Below, in pieces: positions 35,804 through 43,962 of a stretch of DNA of 64,000 nt. The position numbers and the translations under genes are program-made. This stretch comes from Brevibacillus sp. SYP-B805. GTDB taxonomy: Bacteria; Bacillota; Bacilli; Brevibacillales; Brevibacillaceae. The first letter of the stretch is position 1. Each line of letters opens with the position of its first letter. Where the stretch lies: the NCBI RefSeq assembly GCF_011059135.1, contig NZ_JAALGD010000005.1, forward strand, positions 139,629 through 203,628, read 5' to 3'. A model generated the notes under the pieces. That model worked only from the letters and a program-made list of their open reading frames with translations. It was not told where the DNA came from and made no database searches.

Positions 35804-36245
35804 ACATTCCTCCAACGTCAATCCCCATGGCCTGTGAGATGATTAAGAAGTCATCCCGATCAATTTCAAAGTGCCCCGTGCGAAAGCGGTATCCCCAATG
35901 CGGATTCCCCTTGGTGAAGCTGAGGCGGTCCAACAAGTTCCGGATCGGAACCTCCTTACATGCATAATAATCGATGTTGCGGCGAAAGGGAATGAACGAT
36001 GCGCTCATGGGGAACTCGTACACGTCATGATCCCGAACTCTCCCAATCGCGGTAAATGCCTGCAAAGGTTGGCCGGAGTGAAGATCCGTTTTGGGGGAAT
36101 AGTAGATGAGCCAATCTCCCGGTTTCATGCGCTTCAAGGGAGCGGCCTTCCCATGGCACAACTGGGCAAAGCCGCCTTCCACGCCCTTTCGGACATGAGA
36201 TTTCGAAACGACGCCGATCCAGAAACGAACGCCATCGGAGTTCAC
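35787..36245 (-). CDS. EVE-domain protein
   Basis: A 152-residue protein that is essentially one EVE domain (PUA-like fold): [20 protein letters not shown] at the start, [32 protein letters not shown] and FRRNIDYY are the family landmarks. EVE domains bind modified bases in nucleic acids; stand-alone small EVE proteins of the UPF0310 type have no defined role. The GTG at 36245 overlaps the stop of the SRPBCC gene, and the 3' end overlaps the MarR gene, so the three are translationally coupled. Confidence 0.85.
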   Translation of the reverse strand: MNSDGVRFWIGVVSKSHVRKGVEGGFAQLCHGKAAPLKRMKPGDWLIYYSPKTDLHSGQPLQAFTAIGRVRDHDVYEFPMSASFIPFRRNIDYYACKEVPIRNLLDRLSFTKGNPHWGYRFRTGHFEIDRDDFLIISQAMGIDVGGMYGLDF

Positions 36246-36688
36246 ATCGTTCCCCTGCCTGTCCGTTCCATTTGTTGAGCCATCGCTGCAAGTGCCGCAA
36301 CGGCATGAGGAAGGCCGTGGGCAATCCCTTCGCCGATCTGCGGGCCGAGCGCCTCGGCGTTTGCCCCGGAAATCAGCACCGTGTGCGTCACGCGTGTACC
36401 GTTTTCCAGCGGCTCCAGCTCATGTGTGAACGTTATCGTAATCCCGGCTCCGGGAATGGCCGTTACATCCGAAAAACGCTGCAGCGGCTTTACCTCCGCA
36501 ATGACAAATTCCAGGGCATCCTGTCCTTTCGGCTGCAACATGCCTTTTGTTCCCTCTTTGAATTCTCCAAAAAGTTCAGCGTTCTCAATGCCTTCATCCC
36601 ATTGTTGCCACGTATGGACGTCTTGATAAAGCTTCCAAATGGTTTCCGCTTTGGCCGCTGTCGTTACGCTGTGTGCAAATTTCCACAT
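36242..36688 (-). CDS. SRPBCC (START-like) family protein
   Basis: About 148 residues from ATG 36688 ([20 protein letters not shown]); an in-frame ATG at 36703 is possible. The pattern of a beta-helix-helix-beta grip fold is clear: [37 protein letters not shown], and a long C-terminal helix ([17 protein letters not shown]). Proteins of this superfamily bind hydrophobic ligands or act as cyclases/Aha1-like factors; this subgroup is uncharacterised. First gene of the SRPBCC-EVE-MarR operon. Confidence 0.85.
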   Translation of the reverse strand: MWKFAHSVTTAAKAETIWKLYQDVHTWQQWDEGIENAELFGEFKEGTKGMLQPKGQDALEFVIAEVKPLQRFSDVTAIPGAGITITFTHELEPLENGTRVTHTVLISGANAEALGPQIGEGIAHGLPHAVAALAAMAQQMERTGRGTM

Positions 36689-36722
36689 GCCGCATCGCTC
36701 CATTCATCATTTTATATTTGTG

Positions 36723-36754
36723 CTTATAATAAGTGTATTTATAATATGTGTCAA
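36723..36754 (-). promoter_or_regulatory. Promoter and palindromic operator of SRPBCC-EVE-MarR operon
   Basis: Minus-strand TTGACA (36754-36749), 17 bp, TATTAT (36731-36726). The -10 is covered by the palindrome CTTATAATAAG (36723-36733), a suitable site for the MarR protein encoded at the end of the operon. Confidence 0.65.
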
Positions 36755-36892
36755 GATAACATGCGCCGGTGGCGAAATGGACATCCGCATCCTTGCGTCT
36801 GACCCCGACTTCCGGATTCACGCTTGCGCAAACAGGGGGGAGGTGCTACAGTACGGGAAATACGTTATTTCCATATTGAGGGAGGGGTGGAA

Positions 36893-37444
36893 ATGGAGTA
36901 CATCAGCTTCGCCGCCGACGCTTATCTGAAGGTGCTGGACAGATCCGACGCCCGGGCCATGTACAGCCTGACAAACCGCAACCGGAGCTACCTGCGGCAA
37001 TGGCTTCCCTGGGTGGATGGCGTCACGTGTCTGGAAGATAGCGCCCGCTTTATCGACATCACGATCCAGCAGCGTCACAGACAGCAGGGGATCCACTGCG
37101 GCATCTGGTACAAGGGGGAACTGGCCGGCGTCCTGGGCGTTCACGCCATCAACTGGCCGAACCGGCGCACCGCCATCGGATACTGGCTCGGGGAGGAGTT
37201 TCAGGGACGGGGATTGATGACGAGAGCGGTGGCCGCCTATCTGGACAACCTGGTGTTCGGCCGCTGGCAGCTTAACCGGGTGGAGATCGCCGCCGCCACG
37301 GAAAACCGGAAAAGCAGGGCCATTCCCGAGCGGCTGGGTTTCCGGTTGGAGGGCATCCTGCGCTGCAACGAATTTCTCTACGACCACTACGTCGACCATG
37401 CCGTGTACGGGCTGCTCGCGTCAGAATGGCGCACGAACGGCTAG
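36893..37444 (+). CDS. RimL-like ribosomal-protein-type N-acetyltransferase
   Basis: The protein is 183 residues from ATG 36893, after GGGAGGGG. It has the RimL/RimJ pattern: NRSYLRQWLPWVDGVTCLED, AGVLGVHAINWPNRRTAIGY WLGEEFQGRGLMTRAVAAYL (the acetyl-CoA binding turn QGRGLM) and IAAATENRKSRAIPERLGF. B. subtilis has several such paralogues (YdaF-like). It probably acetylates a protein alpha-amine or a small amine. It is a single gene converging on the sigma-54 activator gene. Confidence 0.88.
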   Translation: MEYISFAADAYLKVLDRSDARAMYSLTNRNRSYLRQWLPWVDGVTCLEDSARFIDITIQQRHRQQGIHCGIWYKGELAGVLGVHAINWPNRRTAIGYWLGEEFQGRGLMTRAVAAYLDNLVFGRWQLNRVEIAAATENRKSRAIPERLGFRLEGILRCNEFLYDHYVDHAVYGLLASEWRTNG

Positions 37445-37450
37445 CACATC

Positions 37451-39301
37451 CTACGTGATTTTTTTGATTTTCCGATACAGGGTATTGCGGCCGATCCCCA
37501 GCATCCGGGCCGCCTGCGCAATATTTCCATCCGCTGCCTTCAGGGCAGCAAGAATCGTTTCATGTTCAACCGCTTCGAGAGAATGAGACGCTTTCTCGCC
37601 ATTTTTGGCGAGGCTGTTCAGAATATAGGGAGGGAAGTGGCGGATCCCGATGCACTCTCCCTGAGACAGAAAAGCTGCTTGCCTCAAGGCGGCGATCAAT
37701 TCCCGCACATTGCCCGGCCATTCATACTGTTCAATTAATTTTTTGGCTTCCTGGGAGAGAGACAGCGCCACGCCCCCCAACTCCTTCGCCACCGTTTCAA
37801 GCAGATGCTCGGCCAACACCAGACGATCGTTCCGTTTGCGCAGGGGCGGCAGCACGATATTGATCCCCTGCAGACGATAAAACAGGTCCGCCCGAAACCG
37901 GCCTTCCTGCACTTCCTGCCATAAATCCTTGTGGGTGGCGGCAATAATCCGCACATCCACCTGGATCGGTCGGACACCGCCGACCCGGGTCAAGGTGAAT
38001 TCTTGCAGCACGCGCAGGAGAGCAACCTGTACATCGGGGGGCATCTCCGCGATTTCATCGAGAAACAGGGTTCCGCCGTTGGCCATCTCGATCTTTCCGG
38101 GATGGCCGGTTTGCTTTGCTCCCGTGAAGGCGCCCGCTTCGTATCCGAACAGTTCACTTTCCATCAAGCTTCGGGCAATCGCTCCGCAATTGAGTGCGAC
38201 AAAAGGCCTGCCGGATCGGGGGCTTGCCGCATGAATCGCTTGGCTGACCATCTCCTTGCCGGTTCCGCTTTCCCCGGTGATCAGGATGCTGTACTCGGTT
38301 GCGGCCGCCCTTTTCGCCAGCTGAAGGGCGGTCTGGAAATCGGGATCGCTGCCGAAAATATCGGCAAACGTATATTTGATCGAGCTGTTCCCGCTTGTTT
38401 GCGCTGGTTTTGCCGCTTTTTTGGCGCTGTCTTCACGGTAGGCGATGAGCGGAGGACGAGTATCCATCAGCAGCGATCCTACCAATTTGCTTGTCCGGTC
38501 ATGCGCCTTACAGATAACATGCACCTCCTGGGAAGAACAGCTGCCCGACCTTTGCAGCAGCAGTTCGGCACCGGTGATCAGCTCGGAAAGCGGCCTTCCC
38601 GCCAGCTTTGCAGCATGCAGATGGAACAAGGAGCGGGCTTCCCGGTTGGCTCCGGTAATAACCCCTTCTTCATTGACGGCCAGCAGCGCAGGATGGCGGT
38701 TATCCTGTTCCGGATACAGCGCGAGAACCACCTGCCGGTCAGGACGGTTGATCAGCAGCCAATCCTCGACGTTGCGCGCCATCACATCGATCATGGCCAG
38801 CACGGAGGGGTGATATTCCTTGTGGTATCCGCTTATGTCCAGAACCGCGAGCAGGTCGCCGGAGGGGTCGAAAATGGGCGAGGCTGCACAGAACAGAAAG
38901 CGGTTCTCCTCGCAATAATGATCCGTCCCCAAGACGGCCAGCGGCTGCTTCTCGGCGATGACCGTACCGATTGCGTTTGTTCCCTTTACCTGTTCGGCCC
39001 AGCATGCCCCTTTGGATAAATGCACTTTTTGGGCATCGCTGACAAACGCAGGGTCCCCCATGTTTTCCAGAATGTACCCGGACGAATCGGAGACGAGCAC
39101 CATGGAATGGGAGGTTTTCAACCAGCCGTACAACCGTTCCAGGGTCGGGGTGATGCTGTGCAAAAACTGCCGCCGCTCTTTTCGGTACCGTTCCAGTTCC
39201 GCAGCTTCCAGAATGGCTTCTTCCGATTTTGCCGGATTGACCCCGTACATTCTGCTCCGTTCCCAAGACAGTTTCAATGAAGGATTGATGGGTGCCAACA
39301 T
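37451..39301 (-). CDS. Sigma-54-dependent activator (GAF-PAS-AAA+-Fis HTH), AcoR-like
   Basis: About 616 residues from ATG 39301, 6 nt after GAGGTG. N-terminal GAF-like sensor (~80-200; LSKGACWAEQVKGTNAIGTV, PIFDPSGDLLAVLDISGYHK), a PAS-like segment (~230-280; LAVNEEGVITGANREARSLF), then the AAA+ domain with Walker A GESGTGKE, the sigma-54 contact loop GAFTGAK, Walker B GGTLFLDEIAEM and R-finger region, and a Fis-type HTH at the C-terminus (NIAQAARMLGIGRNTLYRKI). Divergent from the aldehyde dehydrogenase gene, whose -24/-12 promoter it should activate. Inducer probably an alcohol, aldehyde or acetoin-like compound; inference. Confidence 0.93.
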   Translation of the reverse strand: MLAPINPSLKLSWERSRMYGVNPAKSEEAILEAAELERYRKERRQFLHSITPTLERLYGWLKTSHSMVLVSDSSGYILENMGDPAFVSDAQKVHLSKGACWAEQVKGTNAIGTVIAEKQPLAVLGTDHYCEENRFLFCAASPIFDPSGDLLAVLDISGYHKEYHPSVLAMIDVMARNVEDWLLINRPDRQVVLALYPEQDNRHPALLAVNEEGVITGANREARSLFHLHAAKLAGRPLSELITGAELLLQRSGSCSSQEVHVICKAHDRTSKLVGSLLMDTRPPLIAYREDSAKKAAKPAQTSGNSSIKYTFADIFGSDPDFQTALQLAKRAAATEYSILITGESGTGKEMVSQAIHAASPRSGRPFVALNCGAIARSLMESELFGYEAGAFTGAKQTGHPGKIEMANGGTLFLDEIAEMPPDVQVALLRVLQEFTLTRVGGVRPIQVDVRIIAATHKDLWQEVQEGRFRADLFYRLQGINIVLPPLRKRNDRLVLAEHLLETVAKELGGVALSLSQEAKKLIEQYEWPGNVRELIAALRQAAFLSQGECIGIRHFPPYILNSLAKNGEKASHSLEAVEHETILAALKAADGNIAQAARMLGIGRNTLYRKIKKIT

Positions 39302-39390
39302 ATCCATCACCTCTGTCAAAATATTCCTACTATTACCTTAACATACTTGTTCTCCTGATGGGGGGAGAAAAATATGCAGCCAGTGAGGTT

Positions 39391-39426
39391 GTTCCAAAAT
39401 GGAACGCGCCCGTGCCGTTATGGAAC
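39391..39426 (+). promoter_or_regulatory. Two upstream activator sites for the sigma-54 regulator
   Basis: GTTCCAAAATGGAAC (39391-39405, an almost perfect palindrome) and GTGCCGTTATGGAAC (39412-39426) share the same pattern and start 21 bp apart, two helical turns. They lie 55-90 bp upstream of the -24 element. Confidence 0.75.
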
Positions 39427-39479
39427 ACGAAAAGGAGAGAGAGGAGAAAAAAAGCAGGTTTCTGTAAGCGGTTTCAGCT

Positions 39480-39494
39480 TGGCACGGTTATTGC
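39480..39494 (+). promoter_or_regulatory. Sigma-54 (-24/-12) promoter
   Basis: TGGCACGGTTATTGC (39480-39494) is an exact match to the sigma-54 core, TGGCAC-N5-TTGC spacing, 52 bp before the aldehyde dehydrogenase start. Confidence 0.93.
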
Positions 39495-39546
39495 TTTTTT
39501 CTGGCAGGTGAAAGTCACATTTTAATCCAGAATGGGGGGAGTTGTC

Positions 39547-41049
39547 ATGAAAACAGATACTGCTGTTGAACTTGATCCACGCGTCCAGTCCTTTCTTGAA
39601 AGCGGTATCCAAAAATTATTCATTGGAGGTGAATTTGTCGAATCAATCTCGGGAAAAACGTTTGACAGCCTGAATCCCGCGACAGGCGAAGTGCTGGCGC
39701 ACGTCTATGAAGCGGACCAACCGGATGTGGAACGGGCCGTGCAAGCGGCTGAGCGGGCGCTGGCGGGTCCCTGGTCGAAGCTGACGGCAAGCGAACGCGG
39801 ACGGCTGCTCTGGAAGCTGGCGGACCTCATGGAGGAACATGCCGAAGCGCTGGCGCAGCTGGATACCCTCGACAACGGCAAGCCGATTCGCGAGACGCGC
39901 AGTGCCGATGTGCCGCTGGCGATTGACCATTTCCGCTATTATGCCGGATGGGCAACCAAGATTCATGGCGAAGTGATTGAAAATTCGGTAAGCAATCACA
40001 TGTTCACGTATACCCGCCGCGAACCGGTGGGTGTCGTCGGCCAGATTATTCCATGGAATTTTCCACTGCTGATGGCGGCCTGGAAGCTGGGGGCCGCTCT
40101 GGCAACCGGTAATGCGGTCGTGATGAAAACGGCCGAGCAAACACCGCTTACCGCCTTGTACCTGGCCCGCTTGATCCGGGAGGCCGGGTTCCCAGATGGC
40201 GTCGTCAACATTTTGTCAGGCTTCGGTCCGACGGCGGGTGCGGCCATTGTCAAACACCCGCGGATTCGGAAAGTAGCGTTTACCGGTTCCACGGAAGTCG
40301 GCAAAACCATCATGAGGGAAGCGGCTGATAACCTGAAACGGGTTTCCCTGGAACTTGGCGGAAAATCGCCCAATATCATCTTCCCGGATGCCGATTTCTC
40401 GAAAGCCATTCCCGGCGCCTTGATGGGGATTTTCTTCAATCAGGGGCAGGTATGTTGTGCCGGTTCACGTTTGTTTGTGCATAAAAAAGTGTACGACAAC
40501 TTCCTGTCCGACATGAGCAGTTTCGCCGCGAAGATCAAACAGGGACCGGGGCTGGACGAATCGACGGAAATCGGGCCGCTGGTATCAGAGGAACAGTTTA
40601 ACCGGGTCTCCTATTATCTCGAAAAAGGAAAGGAAGAAGGGGCCGTTCCCCTCACCGGCGGAGAACCGCTTTCCGGTCCGGGGTACTTTGTGCCGCCTAC
40701 GATCTTCACCAACGTGCGGGATGGCATGACGATCAGCAAGGAGGAGATCTTTGGGCCGGTTGTGGCAGCCCTCCCGTTTGACGATGAGGAACAGATCGCC
40801 GATGTCATCCGCCGCGCCAACGACAGCGAATACGGGCTGGCTGCCGGTGTATGGACGTCTGATGTGCGCAAGGCTCATCGGGTCGCGCATGCCCTGGAAG
40901 TGGGGACCGTATGGGTAAACTGCTACAATGCGTTTGACGCCGCCGTTCCGTTTGGCGGTTACAAGCAATCCGGATTCGGACGCGAAATGGGAAGCTACGC
41001 GCTGGAACTGTATACCCAGGTAAAAGCCGTTTGGATGAATCTCGATTAA
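39547..41049 (+). CDS. NAD-dependent aldehyde dehydrogenase
   Basis: About 500 residues from ATG 39547, after AATGGGGGGAG. Typical ALDH landmarks: VGVVGQIIPWNFPLLMAAWK, VAFTGSTEVGKTIM, the general-base Glu in LELGGKSPN, and the catalytic Cys303 in NQGQVCCAGSR; EEIFGPV follows. It resembles acetaldehyde/betaine-type ALDHs. Placed 25 bp before a zinc alcohol dehydrogenase, it would oxidise the aldehyde produced by that enzyme to the acid. Transcribed from the sigma-54 promoter at 39480. Confidence 0.95.
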   Translation: MKTDTAVELDPRVQSFLESGIQKLFIGGEFVESISGKTFDSLNPATGEVLAHVYEADQPDVERAVQAAERALAGPWSKLTASERGRLLWKLADLMEEHAEALAQLDTLDNGKPIRETRSADVPLAIDHFRYYAGWATKIHGEVIENSVSNHMFTYTRREPVGVVGQIIPWNFPLLMAAWKLGAALATGNAVVMKTAEQTPLTALYLARLIREAGFPDGVVNILSGFGPTAGAAIVKHPRIRKVAFTGSTEVGKTIMREAADNLKRVSLELGGKSPNIIFPDADFSKAIPGALMGIFFNQGQVCCAGSRLFVHKKVYDNFLSDMSSFAAKIKQGPGLDESTEIGPLVSEEQFNRVSYYLEKGKEEGAVPLTGGEPLSGPGYFVPPTIFTNVRDGMTISKEEIFGPVVAALPFDDEEQIADVIRRANDSEYGLAAGVWTSDVRKAHRVAHALEVGTVWVNCYNAFDAAVPFGGYKQSGFGREMGSYALELYTQVKAVWMNLD

Positions 41050-41074
41050 TATATTAGATAGGAGTGTTTGGTAG

Positions 41075-42088
41075 ATGAAAGCAGCGGTTGTCAATCAATT
41101 CCATCAGGAGCTGAAAATCACGGAGGTACCTGTTCCTGAAATCGGATATGGCGAGGTGCTGGTAAAGATTAAAGCGTGCGGCGTGTGTCACACCGATCTG
41201 CATGCTGCGCACGGGGACTGGCCGGTCAAGCCGAAGCTCCCGTTGATCCCCGGCCACGAAGGGGTGGGCGTCGTCCATGCAGTCGGCGAGGGTGTAACCT
41301 CGCTGAAAGTGGGGGATCGCGTTGGCATTCCCTGGCTGTACTCCGCTTGCGGCGAATGCGAGTATTGCTTGACGGGATGGGAAACGCTGTGCAAGAGCCA
41401 GCTGAACGCCGGGTACTCCGTGGACGGCGGATATGCCGAGTATTGCAAGGCACCTGCCGCTTATGTGGCCAAAATTCCCGACAACCTCAGCTTTGAAGAG
41501 GCAGCCCCCATCTTTTGCGCCGGTGTGACCACCTACAAGGCGTTAAAGGTGACGGAGGCGAAACCGGGGGATTGGGTCGCGATATACGGCATCGGTGGAC
41601 TGGGGCACGTGGCGCTTCAATATGCAAAAGCGATGGGATTCAATGTGATTGCCGTCGATATCCAGGATGAGAAGCTGAAGCTGGCCAAAGAGTTGGGCGC
41701 TGATCTTACCGTAAACAGCAGGGCTGCCGACCCGGTTCAGGAGATTGCGGAGAAGGTCGGAGGGGCTCATGCGGCCGTAAGCGTAGCCGTAACCAAGAAG
41801 GCGTTCGAACAAGCTTATCGTTCTGTAAGGCGCGGCGGAACCCTGGTCGTGGTTGGTCTCCCCAATGACGAACTGCCCATTCCGATTTTTGACACGGTGT
41901 TGAATGGCGTGACGGTGCGAGGCTCCATCGTCGGTTCCCGCAAAGACTTGCAGGAAGCGCTGGATTTTGCGGCACGGGGCAAGGTGAAAACCATCATCGA
42001 GACCCAGCCCCTGGAAAAGATCAACGAGGTCTTCAGCCGCATGGAAAAAGGGCAAATTAACGGCCGGGTTGTCTTGACACTGGAGTAG
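41075..42088 (+). CDS. adhP: Zinc-dependent alcohol dehydrogenase
   Basis: Medium-chain NAD-dependent ADH of 337 residues, very like the thermostable Geobacillus AdhT/AdhP type. Catalytic zinc ligands Cys38, His61 (PGHEGVG) and Cys148; structural zinc ligands Cys92, Cys95, Cys98 and Cys106 ([16 protein letters not shown]). The coenzyme motif GIGGLGH lies near residue 172 and [20 protein letters not shown] follows. TAGGAG precedes the ATG. Second gene of the sigma-54-controlled unit, so alcohol to acid oxidation or aldehyde disposal is the likely joint task. Confidence 0.95.
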   Translation: MKAAVVNQFHQELKITEVPVPEIGYGEVLVKIKACGVCHTDLHAAHGDWPVKPKLPLIPGHEGVGVVHAVGEGVTSLKVGDRVGIPWLYSACGECEYCLTGWETLCKSQLNAGYSVDGGYAEYCKAPAAYVAKIPDNLSFEEAAPIFCAGVTTYKALKVTEAKPGDWVAIYGIGGLGHVALQYAKAMGFNVIAVDIQDEKLKLAKELGADLTVNSRAADPVQEIAEKVGGAHAAVSVAVTKKAFEQAYRSVRRGGTLVVVGLPNDELPIPIFDTVLNGVTVRGSIVGSRKDLQEALDFAARGKVKTIIETQPLEKINEVFSRMEKGQINGRVVLTLE

Positions 42089-42107
42089 AGGCGCGTTTGA
42101 GATTCAA

Positions 42108-42175
42108 TTGACAAAAAAATGCAGGTCATTTACAATTCGTGGGAAAAGGGTTGCGTTTGACGCATCCCTTTCTTT
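42108..42175 (+). promoter_or_regulatory. Promoter of yheIH followed by a terminator-like leader hairpin
   Basis: TTGACA (42108-42113), 17 bp, TACAAT (42131-42136) is a near-consensus promoter. Immediately after the expected start, AAAGGGTTGCG / CGCATCCCTTT (about 42144-42169, one T-T mismatch) is followed by CTTTTG. This hairpin could attenuate yheIH or terminate transcripts from adhP. Confidence 0.6.
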
Positions 42176-42200
42176 TGTTGTCGGAATTGGGGTGAGTAGC

Positions 42201-43949
42201 ATGCAGACCTTGCTGCAATTATCGTGGTTCTTCCGCACGTACTGGAAACGATATGCGTTGGGCGTTGCCTTCCTGTTTCTGATTGACGTGCTGATGCTGT
42301 GGCCGCCGCGGCTGATCGGGGAAACGGTCGACCGGATCCGCAACGGATCGTTGACGTCAGCCGGTCTGAGCGCTACGGTTTTCATTCTGCTCGGGCTGGG
42401 CCTTGTGCTGTACCTGATGCGCTTTTTGTGGCGGTATTTGCTGTTTGGCGGTTCGCTGATTCTGGAACGGACGCTGCGGCAGCGGCTGTTCGCCCACCTG
42501 ACGCGGTTGACGCCATCGTTTTACCACCGCCATCGCACCGGGGACTTGATGGCGATTGCCACCAACGACATTCCGGCGATTGAACAGACAGCGAGCGTTG
42601 GTGTTTTGACCTTGGTCGATTCTTTGTTTATGACGCTTCTGACGCTGTCGATGATGATGGTGACGATCGATTGGCGCTTGACGCTCGCCGCCCTGGTCCC
42701 GATGCCGTTTCTTGCCTGGGCCACCGCTTACTACGGCAGGCTTCTGCACGAACGGTTTTACCTGGCTCAGCAAGCGTTCGGGACGATGAACGATCATGTC
42801 CAGCAGTCCATCTCCGGCGTGCGGGTGCTGCGCGCGTTTGTCCAGGAAGAGAAGGACGTGGAAGCGTTCCGGCGGGTCAGCGAGGAGACCCTGGAGCGCA
42901 ACGTCAGCGTTTCCCGCATCGACGCGCTGTTTGAGCCGACCATTGCCGTCATCATCGGCTTCAGTTTCCTGATCGGGTTGGGTTATGGCACGTATCTCGT
43001 GTTTCACAGCGATATTTCTCTCGGGGATCTGGTTGCCTTCCATCTCTATCTGGGGCTGTTGATCTGGCCGATGTTTGCGTTCGGCTGGTTGATGAACATT
43101 TTGCAGCGAGGCAGCGCTTCCCATAAACGGCTGCAAGAGCTGTTCGCCGAGCGTCCCGATGTGGCCGATGCGGCGGAGCCGGTCACAGAGTTGCCCTCCA
43201 GCACGGTGGAGGCCCGCCGGTTTACGTTTACGTATCCCGGTGCGGAAAAACCGGCGTTGACGGACATCACCTTTTTCCTGCGGGAAGGGGAGACGCTGGG
43301 CATTGTCGGACGTACGGGGAGCGGAAAATCCACCCTTTGCCGCGCGCTGCTGCATCTGTACCCGGTAGAACCTGACGCGCTGTATATCTCCGGCGTCCCG
43401 ATGGAAAAGATCGCGTTATCCGCGCTGCGGCAAAAAATTGCCTACGTGCCGCAGGAACATCTGTTATTTTCCCGCACGATTGAAGCCAACGTGGTATTCG
43501 GCAAACCCGGCGCTTCCCGGGAAGAGGTGCTGAAGGCCTTGGAACAGGCGGAGATGGGCAGCGATTTGTCGCAGTTTGCCGCAGGGGTGGAGACAATGGT
43601 GGGGGAGAAAGGCGTGACCCTTTCCGGGGGACAAAAACAGCGGATCTCCATTGCGCGGGCCCTGCTGCTCGATGCCGACATCCTGATCCTCGACGACAGT
43701 CTTTCCGCCGTCGACGCCCGCACGGAGGAACGAATCCTGCACCATCTGCGGGAGCAGCGAGCGGGCAAGACGACGATTATTACGGCCCATCGTCTGTCTG
43801 CCGTCCAGCATGCCCAGATGATTCTGGTGCTGGACGAGGGACGGATCGTGGAGCGGGGGACCCACGAGGAATTGATGGAGCGAAACGGCTGGTACGCGGA
43901 GCAGTACCGTCGTCAGAAAATGGAACAAATCGTGGCCGGTGAGGCATAG
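42201..43949 (+). CDS. yheI: ABC exporter half-transporter, YheI (BmrC) type
   Basis: About 582 residues from ATG 42201, after GGGGTGAG. Six-helix membrane domain (residues ~15-310) and an ATP-binding domain with Walker A GRTGSGKST, signature LSGGQ, and a Walker B ending DDSLSAVD, in which Asp replaces the usual catalytic Glu. That degenerate site is the mark of the YheI/BmrC side of a heterodimer. Partner YheH follows 14 bp later. In B. subtilis this pair exports drugs and is induced by ribosome-targeting antibiotics; the same role here is an inference. Confidence 0.93.
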   Translation: MQTLLQLSWFFRTYWKRYALGVAFLFLIDVLMLWPPRLIGETVDRIRNGSLTSAGLSATVFILLGLGLVLYLMRFLWRYLLFGGSLILERTLRQRLFAHLTRLTPSFYHRHRTGDLMAIATNDIPAIEQTASVGVLTLVDSLFMTLLTLSMMMVTIDWRLTLAALVPMPFLAWATAYYGRLLHERFYLAQQAFGTMNDHVQQSISGVRVLRAFVQEEKDVEAFRRVSEETLERNVSVSRIDALFEPTIAVIIGFSFLIGLGYGTYLVFHSDISLGDLVAFHLYLGLLIWPMFAFGWLMNILQRGSASHKRLQELFAERPDVADAAEPVTELPSSTVEARRFTFTYPGAEKPALTDITFFLREGETLGIVGRTGSGKSTLCRALLHLYPVEPDALYISGVPMEKIALSALRQKIAYVPQEHLLFSRTIEANVVFGKPGASREEVLKALEQAEMGSDLSQFAAGVETMVGEKGVTLSGGQKQRISIARALLLDADILILDDSLSAVDARTEERILHHLREQRAGKTTIITAHRLSAVQHAQMILVLDEGRIVERGTHEELMERNGWYAEQYRRQKMEQIVAGEA

Positions 43950-43962
43950 AGAGGAGAGAAAC

